In this document: positions 16,265 to 23,748 of the stretch, in pieces
How positions within the stretch are numbered: the first letter of the stretch is position 1
Layout of the letters: every line of letters begins with the position of its first letter
DNA from: UBA5186 sp040005095
Lineage (GTDB): Bacteria; Actinomycetota; Thermoleophilia; Gaiellales; Gaiellaceae
DNA: 60,237 nt
Direction: 5' to 3'
Assembly (NCBI GenBank): GCA_040005095.1
Contig: JBDTZN010000006.1
Span: forward strand, 1 to 60,237
The notes under the pieces: generated by a model
Database searches by the model: none
The model's input: only the letters and a program-made list of their open reading frames with translations
What the model was told of the DNA's origin: nothing
Program-made: the position numbers and the translations under genes

Positions 16265-16905
16265 TGGCCATCCGCGTCGTGGTCGTCGACGACCATGCGG
16301 TCGTGCGCTCGGGCATCAAGCTGCTCCTCGACAGCCACGACGACATCGAGGTCGTCGGCGAAGCCGGGAACGCGCAGGAGGCCGTCTTCCGCGTGCGCGA
16401 GCTGAATCCGGACGTGATCCTGCTGGATCTCGTCATGCCGGGCGAGAGCGGTATCGAGGTGCTGCCAAGGCTCCTGAAGGAGGCATCCACGTCGAAGGTT
16501 CTCGTTCTGTCGATGCAGGACGAGCCGAGCTACGTGCGCGAAGCCTTCGCAGCCGGCGCGAGCGGCTATGTGCTGAAGGAAGCCGCGGATGAGGAGCTGG
16601 TGACCGCCGTCCGTGAGATCGCCGGTGGTGGAAGCTACGTTCACCCCACCCTGGGAGCCCGCATGGTCACCGCCGACGCGGCTGCCCGGGCCGCAGCCGA
16701 GGCCGATCCCCTCTCCGACCGCGAACGCGAGGTCCTGCGCCTCCTGGCTCTAGGTCACACCAATCAGGAGATCGCGAAGATGCTCTTCATCTCCGTCCGG
16801 ACCGCCGAGACGCATCGCGCCCACATCATGCAGAAGCTGCGGCTCGGCACCCGCGCCGAGCTCGTGCGCCACGCGCTCGCGCAGGGCCTGCTGGACGAGC
16901 CCTAG
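16264..16905 (+). CDS. NarL/DevR-type response regulator
   Basis: 213 aa. The receiver domain (about 1-120) has VVDDH, the phosphoacceptor in ILLDLVMPG and the conserved Lys in YVLKEA. The C-terminal LuxR-type HTH is clear: LSDREREVLRLLALGHTN and KMLFISVRTAETH. It should be the partner of the upstream GAF kinase, whose stop overlaps its start (TAATG). By analogy with DevR it may control hypoxia or nitrosative-stress genes, such as the NirK-like gene 500 bp away; that link is inference. Confidence 0.93.
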   Translation: MAIRVVVVDDHAVVRSGIKLLLDSHDDIEVVGEAGNAQEAVFRVRELNPDVILLDLVMPGESGIEVLPRLLKEASTSKVLVLSMQDEPSYVREAFAAGASGYVLKEAADEELVTAVREIAGGGSYVHPTLGARMVTADAAARAAAEADPLSDREREVLRLLALGHTNQEIAKMLFISVRTAETHRAHIMQKLRLGTRAELVRHALAQGLLDEP

Positions 16906-16906
16906 C

Positions 16907-17137
16907 AAGGCCGACCGCCGCAACCCCCTGATCCCACGCGAGACAAAGCGATGGCGCGACCTCTACCGCCGCCGCACCGCCGTCCGAGCGCGAGTTCGAA
17001 ACCTGAAACACCGCTACGCGCTCGCGGCAATCCGAGTGGGCAGACTCGACCGCGTCAGTCTCCACTGCGACCTTGTGATTCTCAGCCGCTTGGCCGTTGC
17101 GCTCGCCCGAGCGCGAGCCGTACCGCTGGCGGCGTAG
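16907..17137 (+). pseudogene. Relic of a DDE transposase C-terminus
   Basis: Frame 2 between the response-regulator stop and TAG 17135-17137 reads an open stretch of about 76 codons without a start: RRNPLIPRETKRWRDLYRRR, then LKHRYAL, RVGRLDRVSLHCDLVILSRL and ALARARA. This is the recognisable C-terminal end of IS5/IS1182-like DDE transposases (usual form RLYRRRTAVERxFGRLK). The DDE core, the start and terminal repeats are absent, so only the tail of an old insertion survives, 11 bases after the regulator gene. Confidence 0.65.
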
Positions 17138-17141
17138 GCCG

Positions 17142-17342
17142 CTAAGCCTGCCGCTGTCGCCGGGTCACGACGGCAAGCGCGATCAAGAGAGACACGACGC
17201 CGACGGCACCGACGATGTTCGTCACCACGGCAAACAGACCGGCGATGTTGCTGTTTTTGGCCCAGATGACGCCGACAATGGTGCCCACAACGAGCAGAGC
17301 GACCATCGCGGCTATTCCGTACAGAATCCGTCGTCTTGTCAT
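17142..17342 (-). CDS. Small two-helix membrane protein
   Basis: 66 aa with two hydrophobic helices (about 6-28 and 35-58) joined by a short KNSNIAG loop, and basic ends (MTRRR, TRRQRQA). No family recognised; this layout is common among small inner-membrane proteins. On the minus strand TACGAT (17350-17355) lies seven bases before the ATG, giving a leaderless promoter and supporting that the gene is real. Confidence 0.65.
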   Translation of the reverse strand: MTRRRILYGIAAMVALLVVGTIVGVIWAKNSNIAGLFAVVTNIVGAVGVVSLLIALAVVTRRQRQA

Positions 17343-17395
17343 GACAACGATCGTACTCTCGTCGGAGCGTTTCGCTTGTCATTCGCTCGCCCGTA

Positions 17396-18565
17396 CTAGT
17401 GACTCATCGTCCCCTTGACGTTCCCGACGTTGAGGAGCCCGACCTGACCCTGGTCGACCGCCGCGAAAGCGTGTGAGACGAACGGATAAAGACCCGGTTC
17501 GTCAATCTTGACGTCGAAGACCGCGCCGCCGCCCGCGGGTATAGCGGCCGTCTGGACGTTCCGGAGCGGCGGATTCGTCAGCGCTGCGTCGATCCACACG
17601 CGGTCGAGGATCGTGCCCACGATGTGGAAGTCGGTGTCGATTGACGGGCCGGCGTCCATGACCCAGAACCGGACGGTCTCGCCCGGATTCGCGGTCAGCG
17701 GATGCTTGACGTACTGGCCAGCGTAGCCGTTGAACGTCATCCAGTCGGGCTGGCGGGCGTGCGCCTTGGCCATGTTGAACTGGGCAGGCTTCGAGAGACC
17801 GTCAGAGGTCAGGTACCACTCGCTGGCCACGAGCACGTAGTTGCGATCGGTGTGGGGCACGACGCCGGGCTTCGGCTCAACCACGATCGCCCCGTACATC
17901 CCGTTGGCGATGTGCATGAGGACTGGCTTAGTCCCGCAGTGGTACATGAAGACGCCGGGATCGTTCGCCCGGAAGGTGTAGCTCACAGATTTCCCCGGCA
18001 TGACGTCGCCGAAGGTCTTGTCGGGAGCGACCCGCGCGGCATGGAAGTCGACGGAGTGGGGGATCGCTCCGTCGTTCGTCAGGGTGATTTTCACCAGCTG
18101 TCCCTGTCGAACGTGGATGACGGGCCCCGGGGCGCCGCCTGCCCAGGCCCACGCGCTGTACTTGATGCCGGGTGCGACCTGGATCTCGACGTCCTTCAGG
18201 ACGAGGTCGACCGCGGCGACGGCGCCCGCGGGAGTGGCAGGGAGCTCGGCGGGAAACGCTCTGTGTGCGGTCGCGAGCGCGTCGGCGTTCGCCGGCGCGG
18301 CGCCCGCGAAGCTCTTCAAGTCCGAGACTCCGGTTTGAGCCGACGCGGGCGTCGCCATCGACTGGCCTGACCCGGCCCGCGCGGCCGCCCGATCGGCAGC
18401 GTCCCTGGCGCCGTTTGCATCCGACCACATCAAGGCGGCGAAGAACGAGAGCCCGACGACGAGAAAGCCGAGCCCGATGCACGCAAGGGCGAAAAACGCT
18501 GACGACGCCGTTTCCTCGCGCTCCGCATCGGTGGAGCGCGAGGGCGTGTGTCGGACGGTGTTCAT
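17396..18565 (-). CDS. Membrane-anchored copper nitrite reductase-like multicopper oxidase
   Basis: 389 aa. A single N-terminal membrane helix (about 26-47) is followed by a low-complexity linker and two cupredoxin domains. The NirK ligand set is visible: PHSVDFHAA (type 1 His, catalytic Asp, type 2 His), HCGTKPVLMHIANGM (type 2 His, type 1 Cys, His, Met), FHIVGTI and FVSHAF for the remaining type 2/catalytic His residues. It may reduce nitrite to NO outside the membrane. The gene precedes nothing on the same strand; the cupredoxin-like gene lies 9 bp upstream, so the two form an operon. A different multicopper activity cannot be excluded. Confidence 0.85.
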   Translation of the reverse strand: MNTVRHTPSRSTDAEREETASSAFFALACIGLGFLVVGLSFFAALMWSDANGARDAADRAAARAGSGQSMATPASAQTGVSDLKSFAGAAPANADALATAHRAFPAELPATPAGAVAAVDLVLKDVEIQVAPGIKYSAWAWAGGAPGPVIHVRQGQLVKITLTNDGAIPHSVDFHAARVAPDKTFGDVMPGKSVSYTFRANDPGVFMYHCGTKPVLMHIANGMYGAIVVEPKPGVVPHTDRNYVLVASEWYLTSDGLSKPAQFNMAKAHARQPDWMTFNGYAGQYVKHPLTANPGETVRFWVMDAGPSIDTDFHIVGTILDRVWIDAALTNPPLRNVQTAAIPAGGGAVFDVKIDEPGLYPFVSHAFAAVDQGQVGLLNVGNVKGTMSH

Positions 18566-18574
18566 CGCGGGGAT

Positions 18575-19003
18575 CTACCGCACCGTGACGGTCAGGTGCA
18601 GGACATTGTCCTCGCCCATTGTCTTCATATCGACAGCGGACTTGTAGTCTTCGCCGGCTTTGGTCGTGAAGCGGTAGACGCCGGCCTTGCTGAAGCGGAC
18701 GACCGCAGTCGCGCCCATCTTGCGCATGGCCGGGCGGGCGATCGTCACCTTCGTGCCTGCCACCTGAATGAACATATGGGGCATGACGTCGTTGTCGACG
18801 ACCGTCAGCGACGTCGACCGGGCGACCGACACCTTCAAGGACGACTTGAACTGCCCGCCCGCGAACGACCAGGCGTGGCAGCCGTGCATCTGATGGCGGA
18901 TGGTGATTGTCGAGCTAGGTCCGGCGAGTGCCGGCGCAGCGACAGCCGCTGTGGCCGCCGCGACCGCCAGGCCTCCCCAAGTAAGCGAGCGAAATCTCTT
19001 CAT
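18575..19003 (-). CDS. Secreted cupredoxin-like protein
   Basis: 142 aa. Residues 1-27 are a signal peptide ending near ALAGP. The mature part looks like a cupredoxin beta-sandwich: a TVVDNDVMPHMFIQ strand with the usual first His, and a C-terminal VYRFTTKAGEDY strand. The Cys of a type 1 copper site is not where it should be, so copper binding is doubtful. One Cys in HGCHAW near the N-terminus, with His and Met residues around it, could bind metal instead. It is encoded directly before the NirK-like gene and may donate electrons or copper. AAAGGAAA precedes the ATG. Confidence 0.75.
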   Translation of the reverse strand: MKRFRSLTWGGLAVAAATAAVAAPALAGPSSTITIRHQMHGCHAWSFAGGQFKSSLKVSVARSTSLTVVDNDVMPHMFIQVAGTKVTIARPAMRKMGATAVVRFSKAGVYRFTTKAGEDYKSAVDMKTMGEDNVLHLTVTVR

Positions 19004-19156
19004 GGTCGTTTCCTTTCAGTTCGTGTGCTCTCAGTGTCGGCGCGCAGTGAGGTTCGGGCCATCGGAGGGCGCGCTGACCTGGGGTCAGGGATTTGCCGCA
19101 ACAAAGATGGCTCCCACCCGGATGCCGGGCCCGTCCGGGAAAGCCAAGCTGCAGCC

Positions 19157-19456
19157 ATGTCCTACGCGATCTATTGGTACGCGGGCGGGCTAAGTCCGCG
19201 GTACGCCGGCCGCTTAGAGCTCACCGGCTCCTCAGCGGAGCTCTCGGGGTCGGCGCTCGGCGACCGGTTTCTCGACGTCATCTCGTTCGACGACATCGCA
19301 TCAATCCGACTCTCTGCCGGGCGTTTGCGGATCTCGCGCCGTGAGGGTGCACGGCTCGAAATTGGCAGCGTCGACGGTCCCGGGTCGCTTCGAGAGCTGG
19401 CGGAACGACTCGCGGCGCTGACGGAACCCACCTCGGGTACCGCCCGCGCTGGTTGA
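19157..19456 (+). CDS. Hypothetical protein, 99 aa
   Basis: 99 aa beginning MSYAIYWYAGG. It has alternating hydrophobic strands (GRLELTGSSAEL, LDVISFDDIASIRL, RLRISRREGARLEI) followed by a C-terminal helix (LRELAERLAAL), which resembles a small PH-like or split-barrel fold, but no family can be named. The frame stays open upstream; the ATG at 19157 was chosen because the upstream part is antisense to the cupredoxin gene. Divergent from that gene across 153 bp. Confidence 0.55.
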   Translation: MSYAIYWYAGGLSPRYAGRLELTGSSAELSGSALGDRFLDVISFDDIASIRLSAGRLRISRREGARLEIGSVDGPGSLRELAERLAALTEPTSGTARAG

Positions 19457-19749
19457 CCAAGTTGCAGCTGCGCCAGCCTGTACGGACGGTGCGGGCTGAA
19501 ACGTCGGGAGGATTACGGAGTGGCCGTGCTACAATCGGCAACTGCGGCGCCTCATTGATCGGCGCAGCGATTCGGCGGCGGCGGCCATAGCCATCGGCCT
19601 CCGCGAAACGGTCCGCCCTCAGCAGAGCAGGTCGGAGCAGGTCGACCGACGCACGTCTTGGTCGGCGATGAAGCTCACGATAAGGAGACCGACTATGACG
19701 TTTCAATCTTGAAGCGCCGGCTGGGCGCGAGGCGGCTCTCGGTCACGAG
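19457..19749. other. Region with receiver-like remnant, no intact gene
   Basis: No complete gene is seen. At 19651-19749 a frame reads HVLVGDEAHDKETDYD-like codons, similar to a receiver start, but stops at 19751 region; another frame enters EAALGHEV and continues into the CDS from 19750. A good ribosome site (AAGGAG at 19683-19688) precedes ATG 19695, which closes after five codons. This suggests that the true 5' end of the downstream gene is damaged by a frameshift or small deletion. Confidence 0.4.
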
Positions 19750-20316
19750 GTGATCGCGAGCGAGATCCACGTCTCAGACGTGGGTGCAGTTACTGCGCGG
19801 GAGCGTCCCGACGTCGCATTGGTCGGGCTCGGCGAGAGCTCCGACCACGCACTCGAGCTGATCACGGAGATCGTCCGGGGCGCGTTCTGTCCCGTGATCG
19901 CGTTGCTCGAAGCCTACGACGCCGCGTGGGTCGACCTGGCCGCCGAACGCGGCGTCTACGCCTACATCGTGGACACCCGGCCGGAAGAGCTGCAGAGCGC
20001 GATCGACATCACACTGCGGCGATTCGCCGAGTTCCAGAACGTGCAGGGCGCGTTCGAGCGCCGCAACGCAGATGTTCTCCGGGCAAACGAACTGACGCTC
20101 ACACGCCGGCGTCAGGTGCTCGAGCTCCACGACGGAGTCGTCCAGGGGCTCGCGGTCACCCAGCTCGCCCTGGATCTCGACCGCCACGAGGAATCCCGCG
20201 AAGCTCTGCTCGGCGCCCTGGAGAACGCCCGAGCCATCGTCGGCCGTTCACTCGACGACCTGCGCAGCGAAGGAGTCCCGCTCGCAGAGCTCATGGGCGA
20301 CGCCGCTCCGAACTGA
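19750..20316 (+). CDS. Pseudo-receiver plus HPK7-like phosphoacceptor helix protein
   Basis: 188 aa, 5' end uncertain. The first 100 residues look like a degenerate receiver: the strand that normally ends in the phosphoacceptor Asp reads RPDVALVGLGE, and the conserved Lys position reads YIVDT. Then a long helix (about 95-130) leads to LTRRRQVLELHDGVVQGLAV, which is the HDxxxQ H-box of HisKA_3 kinases. The protein ends some 50 residues later, so no HATPase domain exists. It could accept or dimerise but not make its own phosphate. One base separates it from the receiver gene that follows. GTG start at 19750 is nominal. Confidence 0.65.
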   Translation: MIASEIHVSDVGAVTARERPDVALVGLGESSDHALELITEIVRGAFCPVIALLEAYDAAWVDLAAERGVYAYIVDTRPEELQSAIDITLRRFAEFQNVQGAFERRNADVLRANELTLTRRRQVLELHDGVVQGLAVTQLALDLDRHEESREALLGALENARAIVGRSLDDLRSEGVPLAELMGDAAPN

Positions 20317-20317
20317 C

Positions 20318-20758
20318 ATGGGCAATGGAGCCAATCCTTCCGTTAGCGCCGCGATCGACGTCCTGATCTGCGACGACAACCAGCCGCTGCTCGCCTTGCT
20401 GCGGGAGGTCATCGGCCTTCGGCCATCCCTGCGCGTCGTCGGCGAGGCCCGGGACGGCAACGAAGCGATCGTGGAGGCGCGGCGGTTCCAGCCGGACATC
20501 ATCCTGCTCGACCTCGCGATGCCGCGGCGAACCGGGCTGGACGCGCTCCCGGAGCTCCGGCAAGTCGCGCCCGCGGCCAAGATCATCGTGTTCTCCGGCT
20601 TCTCCACGGCAAGCGTCGTTGACGAGGTGCTCGCGCTCGGAGCCGCGCGCTACCTCTCGAAGGGCGCAGACATCGACGAGATCAACGACGCGATCGAAGA
20701 GGTCGCCGCGCAGGCGATGTCAGATCCGGTTGTAACCGGCAGCGTCGCACGCGAATAG
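20318..20758 (+). CDS. Single-domain response regulator
   Basis: 146 aa with a receiver domain only: ICDDNQPL, phosphoacceptor IILLDLAMPRR, and Lys in YLSKGAD. There is no output domain; a short acidic helix ends the protein. It follows the pseudo-receiver/H-box protein by one base, so the two should be co-expressed and may pass phosphate between them. Stand-alone receivers act as phosphate relays or through protein binding. Confidence 0.9.
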   Translation: MGNGANPSVSAAIDVLICDDNQPLLALLREVIGLRPSLRVVGEARDGNEAIVEARRFQPDIILLDLAMPRRTGLDALPELRQVAPAAKIIVFSGFSTASVVDEVLALGAARYLSKGADIDEINDAIEEVAAQAMSDPVVTGSVARE

Positions 20759-20772
20759 CCAGTCCCCCAGGT

Positions 20773-20778
20773 TACGAT
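20773..20778 (+). promoter_or_regulatory. Leaderless -10 box of the GT2 gene
   Basis: TACGAT ends eight bases before ATG 20787. The same hexamer precedes the genes starting at 7917, 14627 and 17342 at similar distances. Confidence 0.45.
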
Positions 20779-20786
20779 GCGCCTCG

Positions 20787-21707
20787 ATGGGTCTGGGGGC
20801 AGACGCGAGAACCGAGCTCCCTGCTTGCACGGTTGTCATTCCGACGCGCGACCGCCCGAGGATGCTCGCCGTCTGTCTCGAGTCGATCGCGCGGTCGGAC
20901 TATCCGCTCGACCGGCTCGACGTCGTCGTGGTCGATGACGGAGCCGCCGGCGACGCGCGGCCCGCTGGGGCCGTGGACACGGTTCGCGACCGGCTGGACG
21001 TGTCGCTCCTCGAGACCAACGGACGCGGCCCGTCCGCCGCGCGGAACCTCGGCGCGAGCCGGGCCCGCGGAAACGTGCTCCTCTTCACAGACGACGACTG
21101 CCGTGTGGACGCGCAATGGCTGCGCACCCTCTCGCAGGCGATCCAGAGCGCTCCGAAGATCGCCGCGGGCGGCCGCATCGTCAATCAGTTCGCCGACAAC
21201 CGCTGGTCAGCGGCGAGCCAGCGGGTTCTGGACATCGTCTATTCCTATTACAACGCCGACCCGGCCAGGGCGACGTTCCTCGCGAGCAACAACCTCGCCG
21301 TCCCTGCCGACGCCTTCCGCGAGCTGGGGGGCTTCGACGAGGAGTTCCGTTGGGCGGAGGATCGCGACTTCTGCCGCCGCTGGCTCGCGGCCGGCCACGA
21401 GCTGATCTACGTCCCGGCCGCGGTCGTGGAGCATGCGCACCGACTGACGCCTCAGGCCTACGTCCGCCAGCAGTTCTCGTACGGGCGCGGGGCGTTCCAT
21501 TTCCATCGTACGGCTGCGCGGGAAGGCGACAGCCAGGCCGACAGAGCCCGTGGCTTCTACAGCGACGCCGCTCGACGACTGGTCCGGAAGGAAGGCTTCG
21601 GGGAGGGCAAGCAGATCGCGCACGCCGCCGTCGAGATCGGCGGCTGGCAGCTTGCCAATGCCGCGGGGTTCGCCTGGGAGGCGGTGCGTGCACGTGTCGG
21701 TCGCTGA
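20787..21707 (+). CDS. Family 2 glycosyltransferase
   Basis: 306 aa GT-A fold enzyme. TVVIPTRDRPRMLAVCLESI at about 14-33 is the start of the Rossmann-like domain, VVVDDG follows, and LLFTDDDCRVD holds the DxD-like metal site. ELGGFDEEFRWAEDRDFCRR is the typical acceptor/catalytic block. There is no membrane helix, so it acts at the cytoplasmic face using a nucleotide sugar. The acceptor is unknown. Its 3' end overlaps the next gene by 20 bp. Confidence 0.9.
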   Translation: MGLGADARTELPACTVVIPTRDRPRMLAVCLESIARSDYPLDRLDVVVVDDGAAGDARPAGAVDTVRDRLDVSLLETNGRGPSAARNLGASRARGNVLLFTDDDCRVDAQWLRTLSQAIQSAPKIAAGGRIVNQFADNRWSAASQRVLDIVYSYYNADPARATFLASNNLAVPADAFRELGGFDEEFRWAEDRDFCRRWLAAGHELIYVPAAVVEHAHRLTPQAYVRQQFSYGRGAFHFHRTAAREGDSQADRARGFYSDAARRLVRKEGFGEGKQIAHAAVEIGGWQLANAAGFAWEAVRARVGR

Positions 21708-22503
21708 TCGTCGAGCACGCTTCCGTGCGCTGCACGCGCGCGAGAAGCTCTTTCTCATGCCGAATCCGTGGGACGTGGGCTCGGCACGGCTGCTCGAAGC
21801 GGCCGGGTTCGAGGCGCTCGCGACGACGAGCGCCGGCTGCGCGTGGTCGCTCGGAAAGCTCGACGGTCAGGTCTCCCGCGACGAGCTCGTCGCGCATGTG
21901 GCGGCGCTGGCCGGGGCGACGTCGCTGCCGCTGAACGTCGACAGCGAACGCTGCTATCCCGACGAACCCGGCGGGATCGCCGAGGCCGTCGCGTTGCTTG
22001 CACAGGCAGGCGCGGCTGGATTTTCGATCGAGGACTACGACCCTGCGACGCAGCGCATCGACGAGGTGGGGCGTGCCGCCGAGCGGGTTGCCGAGGCGGC
22101 CGAAGCGGCGCACAGCCTCTCCGAGCCCCTGCTGCTCACCGGCCGTGCCGAGAATCACCTGCGCGGGGTCGACGATCTCGACGACACGATCGCGCGCCTC
22201 GTCGCCTATCGCGACGCGGGCGCCGACGCGCTGTACGCGCCCTGGCTGAGCGATCTCGGCCAGATCAAGACCCTTGTCGAGGCCGTGGGAGCGCCGGTGA
22301 ACGTGCTCGCAATCCCTGCCGGGCCGCCGGTCCCCCAGCTCGAGTCCGTCGGGGTGCGGCGCGTCTCGACCGGCAGCCTCCTCGCGGGAGCGGCATACGC
22401 CGCGCTGCTCGCCGGCGCGCGGGAGCTCCTCGAGGACGGCACCTCGACGTACGCCTCGCCTGGCCTTCCCGAAGAAGTTCGCAGGGCAGCGTTCGACACC
22501 TAG
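21688..22503 (+). CDS. Isocitrate lyase/PEP mutase family protein
   Basis: 271 aa TIM-barrel enzyme. The N-terminus has the family pattern FLMPNPWDVGSARLLEAAGF and ATTSAG; GAAGFSIEDYD is the metal-binding strand; SLLAGAAYAALLAGARELLE is the C-terminal helix. The true isocitrate-lyase KKCGH loop is absent, so a C-C or C-P lyase/oxaloacetate-type hydrolase is more likely. GTG at 21688 was chosen because GGGAGG at 21676-21681 lies six bases upstream; GTG 21694 is an alternative. The stop TAG overlaps that of the convergent transporter. Confidence 0.88.
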   Translation: MHVSVADRRARFRALHAREKLFLMPNPWDVGSARLLEAAGFEALATTSAGCAWSLGKLDGQVSRDELVAHVAALAGATSLPLNVDSERCYPDEPGGIAEAVALLAQAGAAGFSIEDYDPATQRIDEVGRAAERVAEAAEAAHSLSEPLLLTGRAENHLRGVDDLDDTIARLVAYRDAGADALYAPWLSDLGQIKTLVEAVGAPVNVLAIPAGPPVPQLESVGVRRVSTGSLLAGAAYAALLAGARELLEDGTSTYASPGLPEEVRRAAFDT

Positions 22504-23396
22504 GGCGGCGGCGGGACCGTCGAGCCCGGCGTCGGGCCCGGGCGGGCCTGAAGCGCGACCGCGCCGAGGACGATCCCTCCACCCACGAGAGTCGCGGCGG
22601 TCGGCTGCTCCGACTGGACGAGCCAGACCCAGAGTGGCCCGAGAACGATCTCGAGCAGCGTGATCAGCGCGACCTCGGCGGCCGGGATCAGGCGCGCGCC
22701 GATCGTCAGGAAGATGAGCCCGAGCCCGATCTGCCCGACGCCGAGCGACGCCAGCAGCAGGACGTCGCGGCCTCCTGCCCCGGTCGGATGCGCGAACGGT
22801 GCCGCCACGCAGAGCACCGCCACCTGGGACAGACAGGTCGCCGGCGCCATCGAGACGTCGCGCCGCCGCCGCGTGATCACAAGCGTCCCGGCGAACGAGA
22901 TCGACATCAGCAGCGCCATTCCCTCCCCGAGTGCGTGGGGATGCCCGCCCGGGCCGCCGACCATCAGTCCGACGCCGACGAGCGCGACCGTCATCGCCGT
23001 CCACGTTCGAGCCGGTACCGGCTCGCCGAGCAGCGTTCCGAGCGCCGCCGCGAGGATCGGAGCAAGCGCCTGCATGAAGAGGACGTTCGCGACCGGCGCG
23101 TAGTTCAACGCGACGATGAAGGCCCCCGACGAGACGGCCATGAGAGCGGCGACGGCCAGCCCTGCGCGGCCGATCGCGCGGAAAGCGCGGACGACCGCGC
23201 CCTGCTCCGCAACGGCGACGTAGGCCAGGAGTGCAAGCACCGCGAACAGCGCGCGTCCCGCAAGCTGCGTCCCGAGATCGACCGAAAGCTCGCGCTGGAG
23301 AACGCCCGCGGAGGACCAGGCGACCGCAGCCAGCGCGACGAAGATCCGCCCACGGGCCGACTGTCTTGCGAGGTCGATCGAGGCTGTTGCGCTCAG
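22500..23396 (-). CDS. EamA/DMT family transporter
   Basis: About 298 aa with ten hydrophobic helices in two EamA repeats (for example GRIFVALAAVAWSSAGVLQ, FIVALNYAPVANVLFMQALAP, EVALITLLEIVLGPLWVW). It probably exports or imports a small metabolite. No ATG/GTG/TTG fits the protein start: the only start linked to the upstream gene is CTG 23396, in a CTGA overlap with its stop. Both CTG initiation and a start further upstream inside that gene are possible. Confidence 0.8.
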   Translation of the reverse strand: MSATASIDLARQSARGRIFVALAAVAWSSAGVLQRELSVDLGTQLAGRALFAVLALLAYVAVAEQGAVVRAFRAIGRAGLAVAALMAVSSGAFIVALNYAPVANVLFMQALAPILAAALGTLLGEPVPARTWTAMTVALVGVGLMVGGPGGHPHALGEGMALLMSISFAGTLVITRRRRDVSMAPATCLSQVAVLCVAAPFAHPTGAGGRDVLLLASLGVGQIGLGLIFLTIGARLIPAAEVALITLLEIVLGPLWVWLVQSEQPTAATLVGGGIVLGAVALQARPGPTPGSTVPPPP

Positions 23397-23683
23397 TCGC
23401 TGCGATGCGCGGGCGTCGGAGCGTCGCCGCGCAGGCTCCGCAGGCGGTGGGCCAGGGCCGATCTGAGCGAGTCGGGCACGTCCAGATCGTCCTCTCCAGA
23501 CGCGCCGAGTCCCCGCGCATGCCAGAGGTCCATGTGCAGGCTCTCGACGTCGTCGATCAGCAGGAGGATCGCCCGCGCGGCCGCCCGCATCTCGTCGCGC
23601 TCGTCGCGCGCGAGGCCCTCCGCCCACAGGCGCAGAGTCGCGAGCTTCGCCTCATCGAGTCGCTCCGCCACTATGGGACGCAC
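23393..23683 (-). CDS. Hypothetical helical protein, 96 aa
   Basis: 96 aa (GTG 23683), mainly charged helices (ERLDEAKLATLRLWAEGL, EMRAAARAILLLIDDVESLH), soluble and probably alpha-helical. No family recognised. AGAGG lies about nine bases before the GTG; a longer version could start at 23722. It is coupled by CTGA to the EamA transporter, so it may regulate or accompany that transporter. Divergent from glycerol kinase. Confidence 0.65.
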   Translation of the reverse strand: MRPIVAERLDEAKLATLRLWAEGLARDERDEMRAAARAILLLIDDVESLHMDLWHARGLGASGEDDLDVPDSLRSALAHRLRSLRGDAPTPAHRSD

Positions 23684-23748
23684 CTTATGCCTCTTCGGCC
23701 CACAATTAACCAGACTCCTCACGCACGTAGAACTTGCGTGGGCCTCGC

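Noticed and set aside
17396..18565. Laccase or bilirubin oxidase
   Set aside because: Only two cupredoxin domains and the ligand order fits NirK, not three-domain laccases.
19695..19712. Five-codon ORF with good SD as a leader peptide
   Set aside because: More likely the original start of the damaged pseudo-receiver gene.
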